NCBI GenBank assembly: GCA_018780645.1
Contig: JADMJJ010000007.1
Span: 62,001-126,000, forward strand
DNA: 64,000 bases
Direction of reading: 5' to 3'
Origin: Burkholderiaceae bacterium
GTDB lineage: Bacteria > Pseudomonadota > Gammaproteobacteria > Burkholderiales > Burkholderiaceae_C
The position numbers were made by a program, and so were the translations under genes. The notes under the pieces are model-generated. The model had not been told where the DNA came from and did no database searches. It worked only from the letters and a program-made list of their open reading frames with translations. Below, piece after piece: positions 1-12,600 of the stretch (positions within the stretch are counted from its first letter, which is position 1; the number at the start of each line of letters is the position of its first letter).

Positions 1-246
1 GATGCGCGCCTTGCCGTCGGCCTGCAGCGCCTGGCGCTGGCGGTAGGCGATGTTCTCGGTGGTGCTGGACGGCACGCGCACGCCGCCGTGGAAGCGCGCC
101 ACCAGGCCGGCCTCTGCCATGCGCTGCACATCGCGGCGCACTGTCTGCAGTGTCACCCCGAACTTGTCGGCCAGTGCCTCGACGCTGACCGAACCGCGGG
201 CGCGCACCTCCTGCAGCAGATCGTTCTGACGGGGATTGGGAATCAT
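1..246 (-). CDS. glpR: DeoR-family transcriptional regulator, probably GlpR (C-terminal part runs off the left edge)
   Basis: Reverse-strand translation from ATG at 246: MIPNPRQNDLLQEVRARGSVSVEALADKFGVTLQTVRRDVQRMAEAGLVARFHGGV..., a typical DeoR HTH; divergent from glpD. Confidence 0.85.
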   Translation of the reverse strand, partial: MIPNPRQNDLLQEVRARGSVSVEALADKFGVTLQTVRRDVQRMAEAGLVARFHGGVRVPSSTTENIAYRQRQALQADGKARI

Positions 247-387
247 GGAACGAGAGTGTAGGGGGCTGCCGGGCGCACCATTTTGGCGTTAAGGCGAGCC
301 TAAAGCGAACCCAAACGAATCGTATCGAGGGAAAACCCTGGCATTAATCGCACCAAAACGCGTTAAAAAGAAAAAAGAAGAACACAA

Positions 388-407
388 TAGCGAACCGAAA
401 TTCGCTA
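388..407. promoter_or_regulatory. Perfect inverted repeat TAGCGAA-CCGAAA-TTCGCTA directly upstream of glpD; candidate GlpR operator or leader hairpin
   Basis: 7 bp perfect arms, 6 bp spacer, 12 nt before the glpD start; lies in the glpR/glpD divergent intergenic region. Confidence 0.5.
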
Positions 408-419
408 CGGAGACAGCCT

Positions 420-2075
420 TTGAGTGCCCAACTCGACCCTCAGTCCAACGCGCCCGATGCCTACGACCTGCTTGTCGTCGGCGGCGGCATCAATGGCGCC
501 GGCATCGCCCGCGACATGGCCGGCCGGGGCTGGAAGGTGCTGCTGGTCGAGCGCGATGACCTGGCCTCGCACACCTCGTCTTCGTCGACCAAGCTGATAC
601 ACGGCGGGCTGCGCTACCTTGAGTACTACGAGTTCTCGCTGGTGCGCAAGGCCTTGCAGGAGCGCGAGGTGCTGCTGAAAAGCGCGCCCCACATCATGTG
701 GCCGCTGCGTTTCGTGATGCCCCATGACGCGGCGATGCGCCCGGCCTGGATGATCCGTATCGGCCTGTTCATGTACGACCATCTGGCCCGTCGCGAGGTG
801 CTGCCGGGCTCCAATGGCGTCGATCTGCGCAGCAGCCCGCTGGGCGCGCCGCTGAAGTCGCAATACACCCGGGGCTTTGTCTATTCCGATGGCTGGGTGG
901 ACGACGCCCGCCTGGTGCTGCTGAACGCACTGGACGCGCAGCGACATGGCGCGACCATATTGACGCGCACCGCCTGCGTCGAGGCGCAGCGCGATGCCGA
1001 GGGCTGGACGGCCACCTTGCAGAATGCTCACCAGGAAACGCTGGGCCGCCCCGAGTTTCCTGGCTCCCCCTCGGAGGGGCGGACGCCGCAAGGCGGCGGC
1101 CTTGGGGGCGCTCAGGGAAACAAGAGAACCATCCGTGCCCGGGCGCTGGTCAATGCCGCCGGCCCCTGGGCCGAGTCATTCCTGCGCGGCGTGGCGCGGC
1201 CGGCGCGGGGCGAGACACTGGCCACCAAGAGCCTGCGCCTGGTCAAGGGCAGCCACATCATCGTGAAACGCGCCTTCGAGCACGACCACGCCTATATCTT
1301 CCAGAACCCCGACAAGCGCATCATCTTCGCCATCCCCTACGAGCGCGACTTCACGCTGATAGGCACGACCGACGTCGAGCTGCAGGGTGATCCCGGTGTG
1401 GCACGCATTGCCAGCGACGAGCAGGCGTACCTGTGCGAGCAGGCCTCGCGCTATTTCAAGAAGGCGATCAGCAACGACGATGTGGCCTGGAGCTATGCCG
1501 GCGTGCGCCCGCTGCTCGACGATGCCTCGGGCGATCCGTCGGCCGTGACCCGCGACTATCTGCTCGAGCCGAACAAGGATGGCGCGCCGCTGCTCAGCGT
1601 CTGGGGCGGCAAGATCACCACCTTCCGCAAGCTGGCCGAGGATGCTGCCGATCTGCTCGGCGACATGCTGGGTCAGCGCCGTGCGGCCTGGACGCAGGCT
1701 GCCTTTCTGCCTGGCGGTGACCTGTCCGGCTGGATAGGCGCGGCGCAGCGCCCCGACACTGACTTCGAGCGCTTTGTGGCCGCCGTCGGCGCCCGCCATC
1801 CCTGGCTGCCGAGCGACGTGGCCCGCCGCTGGGCCCGGGCCTACGGTTCGCGCATCGATCATCTGATCGGCGCGGCGGCTTCACGCGGTGAACTCGGTGC
1901 TGAGGTGGCCCCCGGCCTGTACGAGATCGAGCTGCGCTATCTGCAGCGCGAGGAATGGGTGCTCAGCGCCGACGATGTGCTGTGGCGGCGCTCGAAGCTG
2001 GGCCTGCACTACACCGAGGCCCAGCGCGAGGCGGTGAAGCAATGGATGACCACCAATCAAGGAGCGGCCGCGTGA
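420..2075 (+). CDS. glpD: Aerobic glycerol-3-phosphate dehydrogenase (TTG start)
   Basis: YDLLVVGGGINGAGIARDMAGRGWKVLLVERDDLASHTSSSSTKLIHGGLRYLE FAD-binding motif; operon context. Confidence 0.95.
   Translation: MSAQLDPQSNAPDAYDLLVVGGGINGAGIARDMAGRGWKVLLVERDDLASHTSSSSTKLIHGGLRYLEYYEFSLVRKALQEREVLLKSAPHIMWPLRFVMPHDAAMRPAWMIRIGLFMYDHLARREVLPGSNGVDLRSSPLGAPLKSQYTRGFVYSDGWVDDARLVLLNALDAQRHGATILTRTACVEAQRDAEGWTATLQNAHQETLGRPEFPGSPSEGRTPQGGGLGGAQGNKRTIRARALVNAAGPWAESFLRGVARPARGETLATKSLRLVKGSHIIVKRAFEHDHAYIFQNPDKRIIFAIPYERDFTLIGTTDVELQGDPGVARIASDEQAYLCEQASRYFKKAISNDDVAWSYAGVRPLLDDASGDPSAVTRDYLLEPNKDGAPLLSVWGGKITTFRKLAEDAADLLGDMLGQRRAAWTQAAFLPGGDLSGWIGAAQRPDTDFERFVAAVGARHPWLPSDVARRWARAYGSRIDHLIGAAASRGELGAEVAPGLYEIELRYLQREEWVLSADDVLWRRSKLGLHYTEAQREAVKQWMTTNQGAAA
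1040..1116 (+). repeat. Dispersed ~75 bp palindromic repeat, copy A (in frame inside glpD)
   Basis: gctgggccgccccgagtttcctggctccccctcggaggggcggacgccgcaaggcggcggccttgggggcgctcagg; aligns by eye with 38808-38880 and 60067-60137. Confidence 0.8.
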
Positions 2076-2094
2076 TGCGTTCGAAGCAGCAGCC

Positions 2095-3167
<1,073 letters not shown>

Positions 3168-3168
<1 letters not shown>

Positions 3169-4252
3169 TGGCCCGCATCGATCTGGACCTGGCCCATGCC
3201 TATGGGCCCAACCCCCAGCAGGACAGCGACTACGCGCTGCTGCCGCTGAAGATGACGTTTGCCGACGGCGGCGCCTATGCGCTGCTGGGCCCCTCGGGCT
3301 GTGGCAAGACGACGATGTTGAACATCATGTCCGGGCTCTTGCAGCCCTCGCATGGCACGGTGAAGTTCGACGGTGTCGATGTCACCGCTGCGTCACCGCA
3401 GGCGCGCAATATCGCCCAGGTGTTCCAGTTCCCGGTGATCTACGACACGATGACGGTGGCCGAGAATCTCGCCTTCCCGCTGCGCAATCGCAAGGTGCCG
3501 GAGGCGCAGATCAAGCAGCGCGTCGGCGTGATCGCCGAGATGCTGGAGATGAGCGGCCAGCTCGACCAGCGCGCCGCCAACCTCAGCGCCGATGCCAAGC
3601 AGAAGATCAGCCTCGGCCGTGGCCTGGTGCGCTCCGATGTGTCGGCCGTGCTGTTCGACGAGCCGCTGACGGTGATCGATCCGCACTTGAAATGGCAGCT
3701 GCGCCGCAAGCTCAAGCAGATCCACCACGAGCTGAAGCTGACCCTGATCTACGTCACCCATGACCAGGTGGAGGCGCTGACCTTTGCCGATCAGGTGGTG
3801 GTGATGACGCGCGGCCGCGCCGTCCAGGTGGGCAGCGCCGAGGCCCTGTTCGAGCGCCCGCAGCACACCTTCGTCGGCCACTTCATCGGCTCGCCGGGCA
3901 TGAACTTCCTGCCCGTCATCGCCAAGAACGGCCAGCTGCAGATCGCCGGGCAATTCCTGACCCTGGACAAGGGCCTGCCTGCTTTTGCCAATTTGCCGGA
4001 AGGCGATCTGAAGCTGGGCGTACGCCCCGAGTATGTGGCGCTGACCGCTGCCGGAGCGCCGGGCGCGCTGCCGGTGCAGGTGACCCAGGTGCAGGACATC
4101 GGCACCTATGTGCTGGTGACGGCCCGCATCGGCGAGCAGGTGCTGAAGGCGCGGCTGGCGCCCGACCAGACCCAGCCCAAGTCGGGCGAGCAGGCCTGGT
4201 TCCAGGTGCTGGGCACGCACAGCTGCTTTTACAAGAATGAGGAGTTGCTGGC

Positions 4253-4256
<4 letters not shown>
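3168..4256 (+). CDS. glpT: Glycerol ABC transporter ATP-binding protein (GlpT-like ATPase)
   Basis: LLGPSGCGKTTMLNIMSGL Walker A; second ATPase of the glp ABC operon; start overlaps the preceding stop. Confidence 0.85.
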
Positions 4257-5957
<1,701 letters not shown>

Positions 5958-6016
5958 GGACCTTGCGGGACAGACCTTGCGCAGCAAGCTCTGTCCTCAA
6001 CTGACTGGAGGTAGTT

Positions 6017-6325
6017 GTGTTTGACTGGATGGTTTGGACCACCCCGGTGGCCGTCTTTTTTACTTGCATTGCCCTGATGCTTGTGGGCATGACGGTGTGG
6101 GAAATCAAGTCGCCGACGACGATGCGCAAGGGTTTTCTGCCTATGCAGACGACGCGCGGCGACCGGCTCTTTGTGGGCCTGTTGACGGCGGCCTATATCA
6201 ATCTGATCTTCATTGGCCTGGCCGGCAAGTTCATGGCCTGGTTCGGGCTGGAGCAGGAGCCCAGCATCTGGATCAGCTTCGTGCTGTCGATGTTCGCCCT
6301 GGCCTTCGTGATGAAGAAGGGTTAG
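6017..6325 (+). CDS. glpU: DUF2160-type small membrane protein of glycerol ABC operon (GlpU-like)
   Basis: 102 aa, three hydrophobic segments, between permease and binding-protein genes as in glpSTPQUV operons. Confidence 0.75.
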   Translation: MFDWMVWTTPVAVFFTCIALMLVGMTVWEIKSPTTMRKGFLPMQTTRGDRLFVGLLTAAYINLIFIGLAGKFMAWFGLEQEPSIWISFVLSMFALAFVMKKG

Positions 6326-6416
6326 CTTATCTCGGGAATCCGGCCCGGAGCTTCCCCGGGGCCGTGGTCACCCTCGCTGCATTGGGGAGGCAAATGAAAA
6401 CAGGAGACGAGACATC

Positions 6417-8147
6417 ATGAGAATGCACTACACAGCACTGGCCCTGGCGGCCGCGTGCGCGGTGGCGGGCCATGCATGGGCCGGCGAGGCGGAAGCCAGG
6501 AAATGGGTGGACAGCGAGTTCCAGCCCTCGACCCTGACCAAGGACCAGCAGATCGCCGAGATGAAATGGTTCATCGACGCGGCCAAGAAGCTGCAGGCCA
6601 AGGGCGTGAAGGAGATCTCGGTTGTGTCCGAGACCATCACCACGCACGAGTACGAGAGCAAGACGCTGGCCAAGGCCTTCACCGAGATCACCGGCATCAA
6701 GGTCAAGCACGACCTGATCCAGGAAGGCGACGTGGTCGAGAAGCTGCAGACCTCGATGCAGTCGGGCAAGTCGATCTACGACGGCTGGATCAGCGACTCC
6801 GACCTGATCGGCACGCACTACCGCTACGGCAAGATCATGAACCTGACCGACTATATGGCCGGCGCAGGCAAGGAGTGGACCAATCCCGGACTGGACATCA
6901 AGGACTTCATCGGTACCAGTTTCACCACGGCTCCCGATGGCAAGCTCTACCAGCTGCCCGACCAGCAGTTCGCCAATCTGTACTGGTTCCGCGCCGACCT
7001 GTTCGCCCGCGAGGATCTGAAGACCAAGTTCAAGGCCAAGTACGGCTACGACCTGGGCGTGCCGCTGAACTGGAGCGCCTACGAGGACATCGCCGCCTTC
7101 TTCAGCGAAGACGTCAAGACCATCGACGGCAAGCCGATCTACGGCCACATGGACTACGGCAAGAAGGACCCGTCCCTGGGCTGGCGCTTCACCGATGCCT
7201 GGCTGTCGATGGCCGGCACGGCCGACATCGGCATCCCCAACGGCATGCCGGTCGATGAATGGGGCATTCGCGTGGCGGCCGACAAGTGCACGCCGGTCGG
7301 CGCCTCGGTCAGCCGCGGCGGCGCGACCAACTCGCCGGCGGCCGTCTATGCGCTGACCAAGTATGTGGACTGGATGAAGAAGTACGCACCGAAGGAGGCC
7401 TCGGGCATGACCTTCGGCGAGGCCGGCCCCGTGCCCGCCCAGGGCCAGATCGCGCAGCAGATCTTCTGGTACACCGCCTTCACCGCCGACATGACCAAGC
7501 CCGGCCTGCCGGTGGTCAATGCCGACGGCACGCCGAAGTGGCGCATGGCCCCCGGCCCGAACGGCCCGTACTGGAAGCAGGGCATGCAGAACGGCTATCA
7601 GGACGTGGGCTCCTGGACCTTCTTCAAGGACCATGACGCCAACAAGGTGGCCGCGGCCTGGCTCTATGCCCAGTTCGTCACCGCCAAGACGACCTCGCTG
7701 AAGAAGACCATCGTCGGCCTGACGCCGATCCGCGAGTCCGACATCCGCTCCAAGGCGATGACGGACATGGCGCCCAAGCTGGGCGGCCTGGTCGAGTTCT
7801 ATCGCAGCCCGGCCCGCGTGGCCTGGACGCCCACCGGCACCAACGTGCCCGACTATCCGAAGCTGGCCCAGCTGTGGTGGAAGAACGTTGCCCAGGCCGT
7901 CACCGGCGAGAAGACGCCCCAGGGCGCGATGGACAATCTGGCCGAGGAAATGGACCAGGTGATGAGCCGCCTGGAGCGCGCCGGCATGGCGCAGTGCCCG
8001 CCCAAGCTGAACAAGAAGGAAGACGCCAAGAAGTGGCTCTCCGACAAGGGCGCGCCCTGGGCCAAGCTGGCGAATGAAAAGCCCAAGGGCGAGACGATTG
8101 CCTATGACAAGCTGCTGAATGCCTGGAAGGACGGCAAGGTGCGCTGA
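6417..8147 (+). CDS. glpV: Glycerol ABC transporter substrate-binding protein (GlpV-like)
   Basis: Signal peptide MRMHYTALALAAACAVAGHAWA; large extracellular solute-binding protein ending the operon. Confidence 0.85.
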   Translation: MRMHYTALALAAACAVAGHAWAGEAEARKWVDSEFQPSTLTKDQQIAEMKWFIDAAKKLQAKGVKEISVVSETITTHEYESKTLAKAFTEITGIKVKHDLIQEGDVVEKLQTSMQSGKSIYDGWISDSDLIGTHYRYGKIMNLTDYMAGAGKEWTNPGLDIKDFIGTSFTTAPDGKLYQLPDQQFANLYWFRADLFAREDLKTKFKAKYGYDLGVPLNWSAYEDIAAFFSEDVKTIDGKPIYGHMDYGKKDPSLGWRFTDAWLSMAGTADIGIPNGMPVDEWGIRVAADKCTPVGASVSRGGATNSPAAVYALTKYVDWMKKYAPKEASGMTFGEAGPVPAQGQIAQQIFWYTAFTADMTKPGLPVVNADGTPKWRMAPGPNGPYWKQGMQNGYQDVGSWTFFKDHDANKVAAAWLYAQFVTAKTTSLKKTIVGLTPIRESDIRSKAMTDMAPKLGGLVEFYRSPARVAWTPTGTNVPDYPKLAQLWWKNVAQAVTGEKTPQGAMDNLAEEMDQVMSRLERAGMAQCPPKLNKKEDAKKWLSDKGAPWAKLANEKPKGETIAYDKLLNAWKDGKVR

Positions 8148-8183
8148 ACCGCTTTTATCCGCCTTCAACAGCCTGAAAGCACG

Positions 8184-8217
8184 ACGGCCGCATCGCCCCC
8201 AGGGGCGGTGCGGCCGT
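8184..8217 (+). terminator. Strong stem-loop at the end of the glp operon
   Basis: acggccgcatcgccccc-aggggcggtgcggccgt, near-perfect inverted repeat, 36 nt after the glpV stop. Confidence 0.7.
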
Positions 8218-8239
8218 TTGCCTTGTCCGAGCTTGGTGT

Positions 8240-8890
8240 TCAGCCGCGGCGGCGCCGGGCCAAGCCCAGCAGGCCCAGGCCGGCGAGCATCAGTGCATAG
8301 GTGCCGGGCTCGGGTACGGCGGTGACGGTGATCGCGTCGACAAAGGGACCCGCATCCGAGTAGGCGAACGAGGTGCTCTGAAAGCCCAGGGTGCTGTTGG
8401 CGCTCACGGCCTGCACCAGGAAGGAGTGGGCCTCCCAGCGGTTGTTGCTCCACTTGTCGCCGGGCAGGTGCAGATAGCTCGCGCTGTCGGCCACACCGCC
8501 ATTCCACAAGGCGTTCAGCGTCTTGCTGCCGCCGCTGGTGCTGCCGTTGGGCCCGGCATTGCCGGACATGTAGTAGTCGATCCGGTACCACTGGCCGGCG
8601 ACGGTATCGAAGCTCTGGCTGATGCGGCCGGGGCCCTGGGTGCCGTTCAGGTCCACAAACCAGTCGCCGTCCTGGGCCGGGCCGACGACATCGCCGCCAC
8701 CGGCATATCCGGCCTTCACATACTCGATATTGGCCAGGCTGACGGTCCAGCTATTAGCCGTGTTGCCGCTGTTCACCGACTGGATGAAGCCGGCCGCGCC
8801 GGACTCCAGGCTGCCGTTGGTCAGCGGTGCGGCCTGTGCCGAGGCGGCGAGGCTGAGCGCCAGGATGAGGGCGAGGCGAGTGGGCTTCAT
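8240..8890 (-). CDS. PEP-CTERM sorting domain protein, choice-of-anchor C-like
   Basis: Signal peptide MKPTRLALILALSLAASAQA and C-terminal VPEPGTYALMLAGLGLLGLARRRRG. Confidence 0.88.
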   Translation of the reverse strand: MKPTRLALILALSLAASAQAAPLTNGSLESGAAGFIQSVNSGNTANSWTVSLANIEYVKAGYAGGGDVVGPAQDGDWFVDLNGTQGPGRISQSFDTVAGQWYRIDYYMSGNAGPNGSTSGGSKTLNALWNGGVADSASYLHLPGDKWSNNRWEAHSFLVQAVSANSTLGFQSTSFAYSDAGPFVDAITVTAVPEPGTYALMLAGLGLLGLARRRRG

Positions 8891-8994
8891 GGGGGTCTCC
8901 TGACGCAGTGGGTGAGCGATAGGCTCGGCAAACCCCATCCTAAGAACTGCGTGCCGGGCCGGTAACCCCGCAAACAGGGGGCTCACTTCGGATA

Positions 8995-9393
8995 TCAATC
9001 ACGCGGGCCGATTCGCAACTCGGCATAGCCGGTGGCGGCATCGAACTCGCGCGTGAACTGCCAGTCCGGCAGCAGGGCCAGCAAGACCTCGGCCGTGGTG
9101 CGTACCGTGCAGCCGGCCATCACATGCCCGCCGACCACCCGGCCGGTTGCATCAGCCACACTCATATGCAGATGCACGCCTTCGGGCGACAGGCTGCCAG
9201 CCAAAGTCAGGATCTCGACCTCCCCATCGATGGCGTGGAAGTCCTCGGCCCCGGCCAGTCGCAAGCGCGTCTGCGACAGGCTGCCGATGCCGGACAGCAC
9301 AAAGGCCGCCTGGCAGCCCTGGGCTTGCAGCACAGCCCGCAACGCAGTGCGCAGGTCGTCGCCGGGGAGCAGGCGCAGGGGAAGGGGTTTCAT
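8995..9393 (-). CDS. PPC/DUF296 domain DNA-binding-like protein
   Basis: LRLLPGDDLRTALRAVLQAQGCQAAFVLSGIGSLSQTRLRLAG...HLHMSVADATGRVVGGHVMAGCTVRTTAEVLL. Confidence 0.8.
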   Translation of the reverse strand: MKPLPLRLLPGDDLRTALRAVLQAQGCQAAFVLSGIGSLSQTRLRLAGAEDFHAIDGEVEILTLAGSLSPEGVHLHMSVADATGRVVGGHVMAGCTVRTTAEVLLALLPDWQFTREFDAATGYAELRIGPRD

Positions 9394-9463
9394 GGGCGGG
9401 AGACTAGCGCAGATCGCAGGCGAACCCTCAAGCCCGCGCCCACTGCATCACCCAATTCTCCTG

Positions 9464-9997
9464 TCAGCTCTTGCCATCGTCGCGCGACACCGCCTGGAAC
9501 CAGCGGCAGGAGGTGGGGGTGATCCGGTCCCAGACGCCGCGCACGATGATGGGCTTGTCGGCATCGGTCTCATCACTGTCCCAGGTGCCGCGGCCGTCGA
9601 CAAAGCTGCCCCAGGCTGGCGGCGGGGTCAGCACGCCGCTCTTGGCATTGACCCAGTAGTCGGCCCAGAGCTTGCGTTCGACGTCGAGCATGCGCAGGCC
9701 CATGCCGCTGAAGTTGCGCGCCGGTATGCGCAGCTCCTCGACGCTGATGACACCGCCCAGAATGCCATGGACCGTGGCCTCGCTGTCGAACTCGTCCCAG
9801 GTGCCGTCTTTCCAGCGCCGGTTCTTGATCTTCCAGTGGCCGCTCAGGAAATCGAAGTCGCCGGGCTTGCCGGTGGCTTGGGGTGCGACGGCGGCGGCGC
9901 TGGCGCTGTTCAGCGTGGCCGAGCCGCTGGCGGCCAGGCCGGCGGCCAGTTGCAGCACGGTGCGGCGTTGAACATCGGTGGCGGTGGCGTTGTCCAT
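9464..9997 (-). CDS. Secreted hypothetical protein, DUF1579-like
   Basis: MDNATATDVQRRTVLQLAAGLAASG...KPGDFDFLSGHWKIKNRRWKDGTWDEF; start reassigned from upstream in-frame Met. Confidence 0.6.
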   Translation of the reverse strand: MDNATATDVQRRTVLQLAAGLAASGSATLNSASAAAVAPQATGKPGDFDFLSGHWKIKNRRWKDGTWDEFDSEATVHGILGGVISVEELRIPARNFSGMGLRMLDVERKLWADYWVNAKSGVLTPPPAWGSFVDGRGTWDSDETDADKPIIVRGVWDRITPTSCRWFQAVSRDDGKS

Positions 9998-10058
9998 GAG
10001 AGCTCCTCTAGTGGTGGAGCCTGGATGCTGCGCCGCCAAAGCTGACATCGAAGGTCAG

Positions 10059-11024
10059 CTATTCGCTGTAAAGCCTGTTCAGGTTCAACACGGCCTGTCG
10101 CAAGGCCGTGCGCAGCTCGGGCGGCTCCAGCGCCTCGACGTCCGGCCCCAGGCGCAGCAACTCGCCCACCGCCGCTTCGAACGACTCGATCGGGATGCGC
10201 AGGCGCTGCCAGCCCTTGGCATCGGGCGGCTGCGCCGCAGCAACGGCCCGGGCCATGGCATGGCTCTGCCTGGCCAGCTCGCGCAGGCCGGCGGGCCGCG
10301 CCCGCACCACGGCGCTTCCGGCCTGCATGCGGGCCTCGAAGTCGCGGGCGAAGGCCTCCCAGTAGCGCTTCAGCTCGAAGTCGGGCGGCGGTGGCGGGCC
10401 TGGGCTGTCCTGCACCGTCAGCGCCACGATGCTGGCCACCCGGTAGGTGCGTGCCTGCCCTTCGTTGGCGGCCACGAAGTACCAGAGCCCGCCCTTGAGC
10501 ACCAGTCCCAGCGGCGCCACCTCGCGCTCCACCGGGCCCTTCCAGCTGTCATAGCGCATCCAGACGCAGTGCTGCAGCCACACCGCTGCCGCCAGCTCTG
10601 GCAGCAGGCCCTGCTCATCGGGTCCCTGGTACCAGGCAATCGGGTCAAGGTGGAAGCGCGAGGCCACCTGTTCGGCCTCCTGCCGCGCCGCCGCGGGCAG
10701 GGCGGCCAGAAGCTTCAGCCGTGTTGAGTCCAGCGCGCCGCCCAGTCCCAGCTGGTCGGCAGCGAAGGGCACGCCGGACAGGAAGAGGCTTTGCGCCTCG
10801 GGCCGGTCCAGCCCGGTGAGCCGTGTGTGATAGCCATCACGCAGCGCAAAGCCGCCATGGCGCCCCTTTTCGGCATAGATGGGCACGCCCGCGGCGCTGA
10901 GCGCATCGATGTCGCGATAGATGGTGCGCGCCGAGACCTCGAAGGCCTCGGCCAGGGCGGCGGCCGATAGCCGTCCCTGCGTTTGCAGCTTGAGCAGGAT
11001 GGACAGGAGGCGGCTGGCTTGCAT
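10059..11024 (-). CDS. HTH_11/WYL-domain transcriptional regulator (YafY family)
   Basis: MQASRLLSILLKLQTQGRLSAAALAEAFEVSARTIYRDIDALSAAGVPIYAEKGRHGGFALRDGYHT. Confidence 0.88.
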   Translation of the reverse strand: MQASRLLSILLKLQTQGRLSAAALAEAFEVSARTIYRDIDALSAAGVPIYAEKGRHGGFALRDGYHTRLTGLDRPEAQSLFLSGVPFAADQLGLGGALDSTRLKLLAALPAAARQEAEQVASRFHLDPIAWYQGPDEQGLLPELAAAVWLQHCVWMRYDSWKGPVEREVAPLGLVLKGGLWYFVAANEGQARTYRVASIVALTVQDSPGPPPPPDFELKRYWEAFARDFEARMQAGSAVVRARPAGLRELARQSHAMARAVAAAQPPDAKGWQRLRIPIESFEAAVGELLRLGPDVEALEPPELRTALRQAVLNLNRLYSE

Positions 11025-11189
11025 GGGGGCAGCCTGCCACAAATGGCTGACATGTCTTGTCAGTCATCACGGTGATGGCTGTGTCGCTTCACGGCCCATG
11101 GCGGCCGCCGGGCTTGATATGGCTCAACACAGGCGGGGCTGGTGTGGCGAGATCATGACAACTTCATCTGCTTGTCACAGGAGTCATGC

Positions 11190-12350
11190 ATGGCCAGAAC
11201 ACCGACCGATTCCAGCCCCCAGCTCAAGCCCAAGGCCAGGCCCCGGGTCAGGGCGAGACCGGTGGCCGCTGGCGACACCGCGCCCCTGCGGCGCCGACGC
11301 GATATCGAGGCCGACACCATCTCGCGTGCCACCACAGGCGCTCGCACCGAGCAGGCCATGGCGCTGTCCGATGTGTTGGCCGGCCATGCCGTCGGCGACA
11401 AGCCTGGCGCCGTGCTGGCCGAATTGAAGACCTTGATGGCCGGGGCATCGCCCGACGACGTGAAGGCGCTCAAGCGGGTGTTGTTCGAGCGCGAACCCAA
11501 AAGCGCCGACGGCAATGACCCTGACACCGACCTGGCCCCCGGCTGGCGCGACGGGCGCTACCCTTACCAGAATCTGCTGTCACGCCGCAGCTACGAGCGG
11601 CAGAAGTACCGGCTGCAGGTCGAGCTGCTGAAGCTGCAGGCCTGGGTCAAGGACACCGGCGCCCGGGTGGTGATTCTGTTCGAGGGGCGCGATGCCGCCG
11701 GCAAGGGCGGCACGATCAAGCGGCTGATGGAGCACCTCAACCCGCGTGGCGCCCGGGTCGTGGCGCTGGAGAAGCCCAGCGAGGTCGAGCGCGGCCAGTG
11801 GTACTTCCAGCGCTACATCCAGCACCTGCCGACGCGAGGCGAGATCGTGCTGTTCGACCGCAGCTGGTACAACCGCTCCGGCGTGGAGCGGGTGATGGGC
11901 TTCTGCTCGGACGCCGAGTATGACGAGTTCATGCGCCAGACGCCCGAGTTCGAGCGCCATCTCGTGCGCAGCGGTGTGCACCTGTTCAAGTTCTGGTTCT
12001 CGGTCAGCCGCGAGGAGCAGCGTCGCCGCTTCAAGGAGCGCAAGCTGCACCCGCTCAAGCAGTGGAAGCTGAGCCCGATCGACCTGGCCTCGCTGGACAA
12101 ATGGGACGACTACACACGCGCCAAGGAGGCGATGTTCCTGCATTGCGACACCTCGGACGCGCCCTGGACGGTGATCAAGAGCGACTGCAAGAAGCGCGCG
12201 CGGCTCAATGCCCTGCGCTATCTGCTGCACCGCATGCCCTACGGCGCCAAGGACCTGACCTCGTTGGGGCCGGTGGACCCGCTGATCGTCGGCCGGCCCT
12301 CGTTGGTGCCCAGCCGGGGTGACGATCAGCTAGCGGGCTCTGGCGCCTGA
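11190..12350 (+). CDS. ppk2: Polyphosphate kinase 2
   Basis: VVILFEGRDAAGKGGTIKRLMEHLNPRGARVVALEKPSEVERGQWYFQRYIQHLPTRGEIVLFDRSWYNRSGVERVMGF. Confidence 0.93.
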   Translation: MARTPTDSSPQLKPKARPRVRARPVAAGDTAPLRRRRDIEADTISRATTGARTEQAMALSDVLAGHAVGDKPGAVLAELKTLMAGASPDDVKALKRVLFEREPKSADGNDPDTDLAPGWRDGRYPYQNLLSRRSYERQKYRLQVELLKLQAWVKDTGARVVILFEGRDAAGKGGTIKRLMEHLNPRGARVVALEKPSEVERGQWYFQRYIQHLPTRGEIVLFDRSWYNRSGVERVMGFCSDAEYDEFMRQTPEFERHLVRSGVHLFKFWFSVSREEQRRRFKERKLHPLKQWKLSPIDLASLDKWDDYTRAKEAMFLHCDTSDAPWTVIKSDCKKRARLNALRYLLHRMPYGAKDLTSLGPVDPLIVGRPSLVPSRGDDQLAGSGA

Positions 12351-12434
12351 GGCCGAAGGGGTTCAGACCTGGCACGGAACCTGCTAACTCTGTTCATCTT
12401 CAGTTGTCTCCTCCACTGCCTCTAGAGTGGATTC

Positions 12435-12467
12435 AAGCCTCAGGCCACAAGCCTGGGGCTTTTTTTG
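12435..12467 (+). terminator. Rho-independent terminator downstream of ppk2
   Basis: AAGCCTCAGGC-CACAA-GCCTGGGGCTT followed by T-run. Confidence 0.8.
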
Positions 12468-12600
12468 GATTACCACCGCGTTCCGGGCAAGCTTGCGCCG
12501 CGCCCGAGGTGCAAGGGGCACCATCGCGGTGCGCCTGCGCCAGGATGGGACGCCAAGGCGGGGCGGGGTCCTGGACCGAAGGTCATGCCATCATTGGCCC

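Noticed and set aside
6327-8591. 754 aa - strand ORF opposite glpV
   Set aside because: GC-driven antisense ORF; low-complexity translation and no recognisable domain; glpV on the + strand is clear.
12427-12600. N-terminal extension of the TerB-like ORF (MDSSLRPQAWGFFW...)
   Set aside because: This stretch covers the ppk2 terminator hairpin; the internal ATG at 12601 starts the recognisable TerB sequence.
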